Shown piece after piece: positions 39,674 to 51,455 of a stretch of 64,000 nt of DNA. Location: positions 72,491,616 through 72,555,615 of the forward strand of contig CM063502.1 of NCBI GenBank assembly GCA_032207245.1, read 5' to 3'. Within the stretch, counting starts at the first letter, position 1, and each line of letters begins with the position of its first letter. Below the pieces are notes generated by a model. The model was not told where the DNA came from, searched no databases, and saw nothing but the letters and a program-made list of their open reading frames with translations. The DNA comes from Pardosa pseudoannulata. Its lineage: Eukaryota > Arthropoda > Arachnida > Araneae > Lycosidae. A program made the position numbers and the translations under genes.

Positions 39674-39826
39674 AGGGCCTTCGGCCCTAGGCGCCCCGAA
39701 ACAATTTCTTCCAGTGTCCAGTGTCCATATGTAGCACCTCAAGTTACACATGTTACTAGTGTAACAATAAGTTGCATTCGGTTCAGCTCCCCGTGAGTCT
39801 TCGGGGACATGCCGGTGCAGGACCGG
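39674..39826. other. Three short GC-rich hairpins in a row
   Basis: AGGGCC-TTC-GGCCCT (39674-39688), CCCCG-8 nt-CGGGG (39789-39806) and CCGGT-GCAGG-ACCGG (39812-39826) are perfect stems of 6, 5 and 5 bp. Three such stems in about 150 bp within an AT-rich window suggest selected RNA structure, for example in a retroelement leader. Function is inferred only. Confidence 0.55.
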
Positions 39827-40060
39827 TTTAAATGCAAAACTTCTTACTTCTCCCAGCCAATAGAGGTGCTCGTTCGCTTGGGGAATTTTGACCCTCCCCA
39901 GGGTTCCGGAGTAGACCCCTGTTTTTCTCTTCAAGGAATCGGAGAATATTAAAGCAGACAAGGTGGTTACGAGAAGACTTGAAGGTGAACGGCTGGCACC
40001 CACGGTTTGTGGGAGAACCTTTTGCAAAAAAAGCTTAGCCTTTTTTTTAGGACCGATGCC

Positions 40061-40950
40061 GACTCAAGAGATATCTACAAATGATAAGTTGATTCCAGAT
40101 GTATTCCTTAGGCATTTATTTAATTGTATAAAATAATTTAATCAAGACCTATTTTCTATGTGTTTCTTAATGAGTTTTAATTTCTTTCCCAAACACTAGG
40201 CCAACGTAACATTATTTTTTTACAACTAGCTATATGTGTTGCTAGTTATATGTGAAGAATCAATTCACTACACTTTCTAAAATCAAATTATGGAAGAAGT
40301 TTCTTTCTCAGAGCTTTATAACGGTTTAAAACATGAATGCGGAATCACAAATTAATTTTTTTCTAGAATCTGAAAAAAATTTTAATAACTTAAATATAGC
40401 TTGTTTGAATTATCTGATTTTATAGAAATATGGTTTTCTTGTACAGAAAGAACAGACTTTTTCCATAAGGATATTGATTAGAAAGAAGAGGAAGTATAAG
40501 ATATTAATTTTGTTTGCTACTATGAAAATAAGGAAACGTAGTTAAATGTGAAAATATGTATGAAAATATATTTTATGTTATGCAAGTGTACCTCATTTTA
40601 TACATTTATAATTCTATCTTTTATTTTCTTTTGTATAGAAAGACAAATGGAATGAAGTCATAGTTATTACTCCTAAAAATAATTTTCTGACATCAGGTCC
40701 TGATATAGATAAATCAATATTTGTTAAACACAACACTGCCTAAAACATGAATCACAAAATATTTGGTATTTTCTTTACCCATATTAATAGAACCTACACA
40801 AAAGCTTTTATAAGTGTAGCTACCAATAAATATAATTTTAATTCTGCTTATTTTCATTAAAATTTTTATAAAATGTTTTATCTATGTGTGGCAATATGAA
40901 GTTCTCAACAGAAAAAGAAATTAACAAAAACAGCTATTTAATTAAACAAA
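40061..40950. other. AT-rich spacer
   Basis: No gene or repeat recognised. Confidence 0.6.
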
Positions 40951-40951
40951 T

Positions 40952-40986
<35 letters not shown>
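40951..40986. repeat. (CA)n(TA)n microsatellite
   Basis: (AC)n to about 40973, then (TA)n, directly abutting the end of a Tc1-like element. Tc1 elements insert at TA, so the tract may have been the target. Confidence 0.95.
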
Positions 40987-41600
40987 CAATGAACCAAAAA
41001 CATTTGGACAGTAAGGTTACACTATTTCATCGTTTAATAGTTTTGCCTTGCATTATACTTTTGCACTATAATAAAATTCTGAAAAAATACAATTTCAAAA
41101 ATAAATCAAACAACTTGTTTTAAATTCAATAGCGCATAAACATAAATTATAAATGTAAAGAACATAATGATGATATCACTTTCGATAGCCAAAAAAAACT
41201 TGGACATTTATCCAAAGTAACAAAAAATAACTTTGAAATTTTAAACAGAAGAATTTAATATTTTGTGTGATGTTTGGTTTGTGTGTACTTTGTTTGCTAT
41301 AACAGCTTCTAATCATTGAAAGGACCAACACTTTAGTAAAGACTGTTGGTAAAATGTCCCATGTATTCTGAACAGAATATTTTAGTTCATTTTTATTTTT
41401 TCTTTTCTACTCTCACGATCTATTGTATTGTTTTGGCTATGGAAATCTCAAAATTTCATCTTTCAATTATTTTAAAATTAAATGCAGTGTTGTAATGGAA
41501 TTCAAACCAGTCATCTGAATAGTGGAAGAAATTAGCATTTATTTTAATGTTTCCTTTTGAAAGTACAACTCCCTGTTGCCCTTCAAAATGGATTCTTCTT
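40987..41600 (-). pseudogene. Tc1-family element, decayed 3' end (minus strand)
   Basis: The right-hand end of a Tc1-like transposon lying in reverse. CAATGAACCAAAAACATTTGG begins at 40987 beside a TA tract. A similar block, GCCAAAAAAAACTTGGACAT, occurs at 41188-41207, about 200 bp further in. Paired direct repeats inside a long inverted repeat characterise the IR/DR type of Tc1 element. On the minus strand at about 41375-41250 a frame reads TWDILPTVFTKVLVLSM, which fits the C-terminal AW..I...LV.SM region of these transposases. Further in only weak similarity remains, with stops and frameshifts. The opposite terminal repeat was not found. Non-functional. Confidence 0.55.
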
Positions 41601-41655
41601 GATGTCCAACTTTATTTTGATTCACTGCATATAAATATCTTGATACAACTAATAA

Positions 41656-41929
41656 TTACAAATATAAGTGTTTATAAAACTTGTCAAAAGAAATTCGTTT
41701 TCCAATACAATACGGAGAACTGCTAGAACTTCTTGGCCGGAGTGTGAAATTTCTAGCAATTCCGTGCTTAGGAATCACTCCTAAAAATATTACTGTTTCT
41801 GCAGCACCACCGTTTGATATTGTGTACATAATATGCATATCGGTACTCTTGGTATTCGAATATGCATCGAATATGCATTTGAATTGCTTATTCAACGAAA
41901 GTCGACTTTTAATCCAGACTAATATATAG
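41656..41929. other. Unrecognised open frames on both strands
   Basis: Overlapping 79-codon (minus) and 82-codon (plus) frames in a patch less AT-rich than its flanks. The plus frame contains PPFDIVYIICISVLLVFEYA, a possible membrane segment. A short CGAATATGCAT duplication lies near 41857. No family recognised. Could be an exon fragment or chance. Confidence 0.2.
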
Positions 41930-41977
41930 AAATTCGGAACTCACTATGCATACATAAATATGTATAAATATATAAAC

Positions 41978-42267
<290 letters not shown>

Positions 42268-42369
42268 CATTTTCCCAAACTTATATATGTAAATATTAAT
42301 CGCATGTTGTTAACTAGCTGTGCAGTTTAAAATTAATGTAAATATATAAGACCAATTTAATTTTGATGG

Positions 42370-42371
<2 letters not shown>

Positions 42372-42436
<65 letters not shown>
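42372..42436. repeat. (TA)n microsatellite
   Basis: About 65 bp of TA with one GTA interruption. Confidence 0.97.
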
Positions 42437-43364
42437 ATGAGATTAAATATAGTAGAATAATAGAATTAGATAAATATATGACATCGTAAATCATGACATA
42501 TGAAAAATATTTTGTAATTATTATAAAGGTTTAGCGATAAAACATTTATTGACATATATTCCTAAATATATAGTTAAATCACTTTATTGTACAGAACTAA
42601 TATTATCTAGAGCAAAAAAAAACTGTTAGGGTTTGTTTTGAAAGAAAAAAAATATTTTTTATGCTACTTTTAAAAATGTAAGCGTCTGTTATCACTTAAA
42701 ATATTCTAGGCTAAAATAATTTAAATGAAATTTCCTTTATTTACAAAGCTTTTGTCATTTATTTACACAACTTCCTAAAAAAGATATTATGAAGACCTCA
42801 TTTAAGGAAAACAATAAAATTTGTTTACTTTGAAATTTTGCCTTTCCGTGGTGTTTGCAAATGAAATTATTTGAGTTCAATATTTGCTAATTTTTTCTTA
42901 AGGAATGAGAATTCCAAGAATTTAGAACCATTCCATCAATATTAATGAAAATTTATAAAAATTATTTGTATGTTTTCTTTAATACGTTACTATACTTTCT
43001 GTTTTTATATCGCAGGCATTTTGATTCCATGAATACACTTTAACTCATATTTAATAATGTGAGAGTATTATGAGAAATTTAAAGATGGGTTTTTACAGTT
43101 TGAATCCTTGTAAACCATTTTGCATTTTACTAAAATTTCATATCTTATCTATATTCTATCAATTACAATATTCTAGTTATATTAGTTATATTTTCCCTGA
43201 TATTAAGGAGTAATATGTATGTCCTTTTTTATAGAGGTATTACGAAACATACATTCTTTCAAAATTATAGAATTATTCACCTATGTTCGTGAATTATAGC
43301 TTTTCTATCTTATATCTAGTAATAATATGTAGAATTTATTATCCTAATTGTTTACTATATGATT
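42437..43364. other. AT-rich DNA, no gene seen
   Basis: Nothing recognisable. Confidence 0.6.
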
Positions 43365-43543
43365 AGCCAAATGATGGCCTAATGGTAGAGCACTGCTTGC
43401 TCTTCGGACCTGGAGTACACGGGTTCGAATCCCTTTGGTGGCATAGATGTTCGCAGTCATTTGGAAACGGCTTTAATCAGTAGGTACCGGTCTCGTTCGC
43501 CGTCGTGAAGCAAAACAGTAAGCAGAAGCTCCTAAAATCAAAC
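43365..43543 (+). mobile_element. tRNA-derived SINE, family S, copy 3
   Basis: Best preserved tRNA-like head of the three copies: A box TGGCCTAATGGTAGAGCAC at about 43375 and B box GGGTTCGAATCCC about 35 bp later. The body GGAAACGGCTTTAATCAGTA, GGTACCGGTCTCGTTCG and GCAAAACAGTAAGC matches the other copies. Head and body orientation is plus. Target duplication not certain. A working tRNA gene is unlikely because the acceptor stem does not close and the body is family-specific. Confidence 0.88.
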
Positions 43544-44389
43544 ATTCTATATAATAATTATAAGATGGAATAATCAATTAAGTGATACGTCTATTCTCTG
43601 CATGGTGTTTTTTACAACTTGTTAAGAAAATAATTGAAATATAAAATTATTAAATTTCTTCTAAATCCTTATAGGAGGTTATTCACCAACTTGATATAAA
43701 TACTGCGGTAAGAGTAATGGAATTATGTTTCAAAAGTCATACGTTAGTGTAAGAGAAGTCACCACAATCGAAGATAACTGTACATAAATTTGAAGTTATT
43801 GAAATAAAAATTTAATATTTTAACTTTATACTCATATTTCAATAGAAAAATAAGATATTTTTAGACATTTATAATTTTATTTTGTTTAGTATATTTATTT
43901 CTGTTATTTCTAATTTTCTGTTATTTCAAGTAATCATAATTATTATCTCAATATAATACAATACATTAATTTACCTTTTCCTACAGGTATGAGAGCATCT
44001 ATATATAGAATTCAGTGCGTAAAACTTTATATTTTTTATCCTGTTAATATTGACTTAACTACAATGATATTTTAATTGAAAATGTGATAACCATACCCAA
44101 GATGTTACTTGTAAGTCATTTGTACTTTTTGCATTTGTAATTATTTAGGGATTAATTGTTTTACATGGATGCTATATAGTTATAGGACATAATAACAGGA
44201 ACACTGATTTAAAAATGAGTTGTCCTTACACCTTCCAATAAACGGTTAACTCCTCTCACAACAGTGTGCCACCTAGATGGCAGAGAAAGAGAAGGTATCA
44301 GTGAAGTACTCCGCAGTGTAGGAGTCACGTGAGAAATTCCTGTTCTCAGCAGAGCGTGATTATATACGACCTCTAGGACGTGAGAAGAG
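43544..44389. other. AT-rich DNA, then Tc1 leader
   Basis: No gene. From about 44225 G+C rises and the sequence is probably the untranslated 5' part of the adjoining Tc1 relic, but no terminal repeat was identified. Confidence 0.45.
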
Positions 44390-44885
44390 GCATGATATTT
44401 ATGGCTTACTCAGCTTGAGTGTGCTTGTCTGGAACATCCATCCTTGTGTGGGTTTCGAGGACCACTATGACAAGGTTTAAGACAGCCTGTACAAACCTGT
44501 GTAAAGTGTCTTCAGCAGTGGGTTAAAATCAACGTTGAAGGACTGTATAGATAGGTGTTGAAGAGAATAGTCGTCCAAAGTCGCAAGACTACACTCTTGC
44601 AGTTAACGTCCGAGATAAATGCCATCGGAATCCCTTATCCATGAAGTTATTCAACGATAGTTGCATGCTGCAAACGTTCATGGCGGGGTAGCTATTCCAA
44701 AACCATTAGTTTCGGCCCGAAATGTTATGAAGAGATTAGAGCGATGTCTAGACCATCTATACTAGACACAACTGCAATGGAAACCAGTCATCTGATCTGA
44801 TGAACTCTCATTTACATTATTTCAGACGTGCGTTCGTCTGGCGAACACCACAGACGCATTTCATGTTGACTGATTGGTTCCAATT
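44390..44885 (+). pseudogene. Tc1-family transposase pseudogene
   Basis: Broken transposase of a Tc1-like transposon. In order: VSRTTMTRFKTACTN from 44452 (end of the paired-like helix-turn-helix), VLKRIVVQSRKTTLLQLTSE from 44555 (second DNA-binding subdomain), VAIPKPLVSARNVMKRLE from about 44688, then VI-stop-SDELSFTLF near 44787. The Asp in SDE (codon 44799-44801) is the first of the DDE/D catalytic triad. The blocks lie in three different frames with several stops, so there are frameshifts as well as nonsense changes. Similarity ends at about 44885, before the second catalytic Asp; the C-terminal half is lost. It belongs to the Tcb-like lineage by these motifs. Confidence 0.85.
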
Positions 44886-44939
44886 TACGTCATTCGCTAT
44901 AAAGGTTCAATTTAACAAAGCCCAGCTGCAAGAATACTT

Positions 44940-45437
44940 TTAAGAATTTTTAGGGGGCACTTTCCATTTAAGCATTCCTTGATACAACGCCGTGGATTTT
45001 GATAAACATTTTATTATTTGAGCATCATTTAGGCGGCCAATATTACTCCCTAGTACATTAAAAACACACGAAGTTGATCCTAGAAACTTAGCAGCAAGGA
45101 CAAAGGAAAGAAGAGAAAGCCTTGCCTGCCACCTCCAGTGAATTAGAAGTTGGTAGGTCATTGCAACAATGAACATATTTTATGCCCCAATCGCCATTAA
45201 TAAACATAGTAGATCATTGTACAAATCTAGCGCTGAACCTGCAAAGATCTCGTTACTAGATCGATACCATTGCCAACTGAGTACTAGAATCATTGTCTGA
45301 AACTTTCTGTATATTGTTAAATAGCTTCCAAGCATATATTTTCGTCGGTTCATGAGCAATGATATTAAAATCAGAAAATATACCCATGTTTTGGGGCTTA
45401 ATACAAATTTACATTTGTCAGGAGCTTGGTAATTCAT
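44940..45437 (-). pseudogene. Hydrophobic reading frame with one internal stop, possible membrane protein remnant
   Basis: A minus-strand frame of about 165 codons open from 45437 to 44940 except for one TAA at 45180-45182; both halves share the same frame. Hydrophobic stretches include WVYFLILISLL, LLCLLMAIG, MFIVAMTYQLLI and LSLLSFVLAAKFL. Such spacing would suit a multi-pass membrane protein. An arthropod gustatory-receptor-type chemoreceptor is one possibility, but no diagnostic C-terminal motif is seen. The patch is less AT-rich than its flanks. The upstream in-frame stop lies just before 45437, so the true 5' limit could be a splice acceptor. Identity unproven. Confidence 0.25.
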
Positions 45438-46426
45438 ATAATTTTTCTCTTTTAATCTACATTAGTTATATATCTTGAATTTTCTTTTAAGGTAAGGTCT
45501 TTAACTTTTATAATGTTCACATGTGTTTGAATAGGTCTAGGGTCTTTTCATTTATCATTTTGTATTTTAAGCTATTGTCTTTTATTCCTTTCAGACTTTA
45601 TATATATTAAAATCATCTTTCTTTGAAATGCATTAACTATTGAATTTATACCAATTTATAGCTTGTTCATACGAATAAAGTTCCTTGAAAATATGCTCAT
45701 ACATGTCCTTGCTCAATTTATGTAACATTCAATCCAATTATCTATTTTAGAACATACTTGAAAATACACCTTTCAGTCTATTTACCAATGAACGCAAAAG
45801 CATGCTAGATGATTATACTGAAAATGACAGTTTTTTATTATAAAATTCTTCTGAGAATCTTATATAAATTTGCTAGATTTATATCCGTAAAATACCATAT
45901 GTATTACTTAAAAATATATTTGTATAAATATACAAAAAATAGGAATATAATATACAAGAAAATACGAATATATTAGAAAATTTTATCTTGTAGTTTAAAC
46001 AATAGTTTATATTGTCCAGTTTGAAAAATCTGGCATACTCTTGTTTCTGTTATGGTTACATAACCAAAAATATAACTAGTTATTATGGAATTACGGATTT
46101 CCGTGTTCCAGATATTATTTGCTACTATAGGATTATAGAAAAATTATAAAGTTTTGTACCTATCATTTTTCTTAAATATTTCAGTCTATTTCACAAATTG
46201 TCATCCTTTCCTACAGAACATTTTCATGGTAGTCAATTTTAAGTTTTATAAAATTTAGTATAATTTCAGTAAAACAAACACAATTTTACACTCTCTTTAA
46301 AGCATTTTTACTAAATTAAAAAATATATTTGATTTTTTAAAAATGTAATCACATACATTTCAAGTACATGTTGCCAACGATTTTCCATTTGAATATAAAC
46401 TGCATGTGAAGTTCCTTTATATATAG
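45438..46426. other. AT-rich DNA, no gene seen
   Basis: Nothing recognisable. Confidence 0.6.
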
Positions 46427-47680
46427 ATTTTTCGAACATATTTGAACACTATGACAATACATGTTACAGTTTTTCTAATTAATGTACAAGAAGTAAATAT
46501 AACTAGTTATTATTTTCTGTTAGTAAAGATAAGAAGGAAATACTTATTTTTTTAATTTAATTAAATAAAATTGTTTAGTAACATGTAACATTTTTTATTC
46601 CTGAGAAGTTACTTTAACGCCGAAATTACATTTTTCACAGAAACTTTAAAATAACGCAGTGTTCCGGGAATTAATGATATTTAATGATATTTAAGGCTTT
46701 CAGAAATTAATCTCAAAATATTCTTTCATAATACCCCAATATTCTCCATGTAGATTTCAAAACCTTAGTACAGACATTATAGTTTTGCTTGATTTTGTGA
46801 TTTTTCAGGCATATTTGAACACTATGAAAATACATGTTACAGAATCATATTTCTTTAATTAATGTACAAGATGAAAATGTGACTAGTTATTATTTTTGAT
46901 AATAAAGATATGAAGGAAATACTTATTTTTTATTTAATTAAATAAAATTGTTTTGTAACATGTAACTTTTTAATTCCCGAGAAGTTACTTAAACGACAAA
47001 ATTACATTTTTCACGAAAACTTTAAAATAACACAATGTTCCTGAAATTAAAAAAAAAGTTTTAATGATATTTTAGGATCTCAGAAATTAATTTCAAAATA
47101 TTCTTTAATAATGCCTTAATATTATAATCATGTAGATTGCAAAACCGTAGTACAGACATTATTAAATGTGGCAACAATATTTTATATATTCAATACATTT
47201 CAGAGGTATGTTTGACCTCCTAATTGTATAACATGTATTAAAATGACAAAATTTACTAACAAATTGCTTGTGAAATCTTTTAACTACAAGTTTTAGTTTC
47301 TTCTCATATAATTTTACGTATCGCTAGCAATTATTTACACATATATGAACACATTACACGTTGTGGAATCATGAACCTAAAATTTTACGAATAAAGCAGA
47401 AATATTAATAGTTATTCTCTACTAGTAAATAGGTCCTAAGAATAGTTTTATATAGAACATATATGTTTATCCATGTTTAAATGTTTTATTCATGAGATAC
47501 TACTTAAGTAAGAAAATTTCATTTTGTACAGAAACTTGAAATAACACGTCCCTGGAATTTTAATGAAGTTTTAATGACGGCTAGTCATCTAAGAAATTAA
47601 TTTCAAAGCATTCCTAACTAATGTCTGGTAATTCTTCTCGAGTAGATTGGGAAGCGTAAGATTCACGCATTAAATGTAAC
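46427..47680. repeat. Three-copy diverged tandem repeat
   Basis: Copies start at about 46427, 46802 and 47335. Copies 1 and 2 share ATATTTGAACACTATGA, AATACATGTTACAG, AAGGAAATACTTATTTTT and GTACAGACATTAT. Copy 3 is more diverged but keeps ACATATATGAACAC, GAGATACTACTTAA and AGAAATTAATTTCAAAGC in the same order. An insertion of about 150 bp separates copies 2 and 3. No coding frame is conserved. Origin unknown. Confidence 0.8.
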
Positions 47681-49418
47681 TGACGGTGTTTTGATTTATA
47701 AAGCATCAAATCTTGTATTATATTAAAAGGATACATTTCAATATATGATTCAAACTACGACTGTTAAAGTGGGAGAATTTAATAAGATAACAGTTTAACT
47801 ATTTAAAATTTTAAAATATACATTTCTTCAGTTTATTTTTTATAATTTATTTGACACTTCAATATAGCATGGTGCATTATATCCTTAAATTTATTTTACA
47901 CATTCCCTATTGTTGTATTATCAATAATCATAATATGCTCTTTCAAATTATTCTGTACCGTATATAATTGAGAAGTCTTAAGTAGAATGGAAGAATTTGT
48001 TTTACCTATATTTAATTGAAATTTATTAATGTATTTTGTATTTAATATACATCAAATTTGATTTTCTGTTATATTTCTATACTTATATTCTTACATATTT
48101 ATTAAATAGTAAAGTGATTAATGTAATTAGCTAGTATAAAATCCATAAGAAACCTAAAGAATACGCATTTTAATTAAGATTTAGTTTATTGTAGATTTCA
48201 GTGTGAAAATTTTATTTAATAGAATTATTTATATCACATTAAATTTAACAGAAACGAAAACTAAATAGTAACTACCGAAATTCGAGGCCTTTTTCATTAT
48301 TTTTCTCCAATGATATAAGAAAAATTAAAATTTAATGCACAGAAATGTGTGCCGGAATAAGACCGAAATAGAATTTTAGAACTTCTTTTTTAATGCTGAC
48401 ATTTTTAATAGACAAAATACATTCTGCAATTTATATAATATATAATATATTTTTAAAATTATGTTTATAAATTTTATTAGATGGTATACATGGATTATTA
48501 ATGTCAAGTGAAAAAAAGTTTGACTTAAAGTACTACTAAATGAAATATTACAGGCTGCTTGTAATGTAGATCAAAACTTAATTATTTTTAATTTGCTAAA
48601 TTGTATAAACATATTTGCCAGTTTTAAAATATAGGTATTTATAAATGATTTCTCTGTTTGAAAGTAAAATTTGAATCCGCTTCCCTTCTAAAACTTCCTA
48701 TTCTTAAATCGAGTTTATTAGAGAGTGCATAAATATCTTTTTAATTGTAAAAATACGCAACTCTTTAATTGCTCTTTTATTACTATAAATGATTACATTG
48801 GAAATAAGCTTTTTAACTTACTAGGTGTTACAAAATTGATACAAATGTAGTTTGTCAATGCAGAATGATTCCTATATACATCAATTCCTGTTTCTTTTCA
48901 TTAAGAGTTTGTGTGATTACAAAGTGACGTGTATCAATACACATAGCTTAAACTGAAAGGCAAGTACAATAATATTTAATATACTGTAGGTTCTAAAATT
49001 TCCACTTCATTATTTTTTACTAACTTGTGTTACTACATTTCGTTGCATCATAGTAGGATACATCCAAATATTGCACTTCAATGCTGTTTGGATCTTTTTG
49101 ATCTTTTTAAAAATAACATAATACCCCACAAAATACCTAAAACATTGTATCTAAGATGTTAGTTGTTTTCCTTTCATTTATCTATTGAACAGGACACTTT
49201 AGATTTTTGAAAGTAGTATCAAATTTATTTTGCGAAATATCTCATATTTTTTTAATGCTGGGAGTTATTTTTTTAGTAAAAGTTTTTAGACAACTTGTGT
49301 AAAAAATGACTATAATACTTCATACAAATATAATTTATATGGTTTATTCGTAGGAATAATATTTATGATATTATTTTATTCGTATAAATGAAATTCGAAA
49401 AATATTCTAAAACAATTA
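47681..49418. other. AT-rich DNA, no gene seen
   Basis: Nothing recognisable in about 1.7 kb. Confidence 0.6.
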
Positions 49419-49868
49419 TTAACTCTCTGACTGCTCATCCACGATTTTCGCGGACATGTTTTTTTTTTCCTTTATTGAGGATGCATCCCGTCCTTTTACC
49501 GTTTAACCAATGAAATAAATTATATATGCAATATTAGACGTTTAATTATGTAATAAATAAAATAATATGAATAGAACTATAGTTATATTAGATACTGGAA
49601 TTATAGTTATATTACATTTATTTGTAATAAATAAAAATTAACTGTAATTCATCTGAAATTTATTTTAAAAAATTTTCTTGTGATAATATCTGAAATCGGC
49701 TTTTTTTTATAGTTCAGTTTCTCATGATAAAAATCTGTATAAAAATCTTTTCTAGAAAGAAAAAGTGCATATTTCATTTGTTAAATCTATATATATATTT
49801 ACAATGTATAAAAAATACGCAAATTTTGAATAAATTTCGGTCTAAAAATTGAGAGGTCAGAGGGTTAA
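49419..49868. mobile_element. MITE-like element with TTAA target duplication
   Basis: A 450-bp segment bounded by TTAA at 49419-49422 and 49865-49868. The inward ends match as inverted repeats: TTAACTCTCTGACTGCTC on the left, and the complement of GAGAGGTCAGAGGGTTAA on the right, differing at three positions. TTAA duplication is typical of piggyBac-superfamily transposons, and the short non-coding interior suggests a non-autonomous derivative. No transposase is seen. Confidence 0.75.
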
Positions 49869-50087
49869 ATTGAAGAAAATAAAGGAATATCTAAACAGAC
49901 AGTATAAAATAATAAATTTATATATGTTAAACTTCAATCCAAAACCAGCATTATGGAGTTGGTAAATATTTTTTTTTCACTTTAGAAGGTAGAACTTTTA
50001 AAGCTATTTTTGATTTGAGAGTAACATTTGAGCTTAATCTCTTTCTAAAAGTTCTAATTCATTAATCGCGTGCATTCAACATTACTT

Positions 50088-50309
50088 AAATGATTATTTC
50101 ATTGTAATTACACGCAATTATTTTATTTATAAATGCAAGTGATTAGAGAGGAACCCTGTTTCCTTTGGTTTTCTCAAATGCAATATTTTTTTTCTAAATG
50201 GTGGCAATTTTTTTTAAACTTAAGCAAGATCTAGCTGTAAACAATAGAGTTATATTCATAAGTTCCTGGAAATCAAATATTATTTTTTTCATTTTTAGGC
50301 CAGTGTTTT
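50088..50309. repeat. Tandem duplication, copy 1 (222 bp)
   Basis: Almost identical to the following 221 bp. It contains GAGAGGAACCCTGTTTCC and ends CATTTTTAGGCCAGTGTTTT. Confidence 0.95.
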
Positions 50310-50530
50310 AAATGATTATTTCATCGTAATTACACGCAATTATTTTATTTATAAATGCAAGTGATTAGAGAGGAACCCTGTTTCCTTTGGTTTTCTCAAA
50401 TGCAATGTTTTTTTTCTAAATTGTGGCAATTTTTTAAACTTAAGCAAGATCTAGCTGTAAACAATAGAGTTATATTCATAAGTTCCTGGAAATCAAATAT
50501 TATTTTTTTTCATTTTTAGGCCAGTGTTTT
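50310..50530. repeat. Tandem duplication, copy 2
   Basis: Head-to-tail copy of 50088-50309. Differences are a handful of substitutions (for example ATTGTAATT to ATCGTAATT) and homopolymer length changes, so the event is recent. Confidence 0.95.
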
Positions 50531-50599
50531 ATTCAAAATATAATAATATGGAATAGTACATTTTTATTAATTAAAAGAAGATAAAATATTATTTAAAAC

Positions 50600-51033
50600 A
50601 ACAGTAATTGCTAAAACTTCTCGTTAACGTTTGTCACCGTATTGCACTTTTTTGTAATAAGAATAAAATGCTATAATGTTGCATTATTTTATATAAATAA
50701 ATTAATATAAATCACTCAAAACTTTAGAACAATCCATTTATATTTTTTTTCTTTTAGTCATTGTCCTAGCAGTCTGTTCAACAGAATATTTTAAACTTTT
50801 AATGAGAAAAAGTAAATGATTCCAAATAAATTTTTAAAATGCTAAATTAGGAGTTTTTTTTTGTTCCATATAATAGTTTTGTAGTTAGTCTAAATATTTT
50901 TTGATTAAATTTATGCAAAATGTTTATTATGAATATTTATTAGATCTTATAAAATGAATATCAATGGCAAGATAATAAAAGATTGTTTCTACATATTATT
51001 AAATTAAAGACTTTAGTACTTAAATTAAAGAGT
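50600..51033. repeat. Tandem duplication, copy 1 (434-bp period)
   Basis: Shares AACGTTTGTCA, AATAAGAATAAAATGCTATA and ATCACTCAAAACTTTAGAAC with the following copy. The similarity runs to the ACATATTATTAAATTAAAG end. Confidence 0.92.
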
Positions 51034-51455
51034 TTAGTAATTGATAAATCTTAACCCTAAACGTTTGTCATCTTACTGCACATTTTTGTAATAAGAATAA
51101 AATGCTATAATGTAGCTTTGTTTTATATAAATAAATTAATATAAATCACTCAAAACTTTAGAACAATCCATTTATATTTTTGCATTTATTCTATGTCCTA
51201 GCAGACTGTTCAACAGAACATTTCAAACTTTTAATGAGAGAAATTAAATGATTCAAAATAAATTTTAAAAATGCCAATTTAGTAGTTCATTTTTATTACA
51301 TATAATAGTTTTGAAATTAGTCTAAATATTTTATAATTAAATTTATGCAAATTTTTTATATAAACATTTATCAGATAATATAAAATGAATATTAATGGTA
51401 AGATAGAAAAAAAAGTCTCTACATACTATTAAATTAAAAATTTAGTACTTACATA
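51034..51455. repeat. Tandem duplication, copy 2
   Basis: Collinear with 50600-51033, with more divergence than the neighbouring 222-bp pair. The two unrelated duplications lie within 1.4 kb of each other. Confidence 0.92.

Larger units (their letters stand above)
38885..40060. mobile_element. GC-rich segment, probable mobile-element remnant (unclassified)
   Basis: Sharply higher G+C than everything around it, especially 38930-39130 and 39655-40020. It runs into a T8 tract at the right edge (about 40041-40048), which on the minus strand would be A-rich. A 127-codon minus-strand frame (39644-40027) spans the right block but shows no motif I recognise. A pyrimidine-rich run at 39550-39600 separates the two blocks. 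The composition break, short palindromes and hairpins fit an untranslated part of a retroelement. A foreign or host non-coding RNA segment is possible. Confidence 0.4.

Noticed and set aside
43365..43543. Functional tRNA gene
   Set aside because: A and B boxes are good, but the acceptor stem does not close and the same head is fused to a repeated body in two other copies, so it is a SINE.
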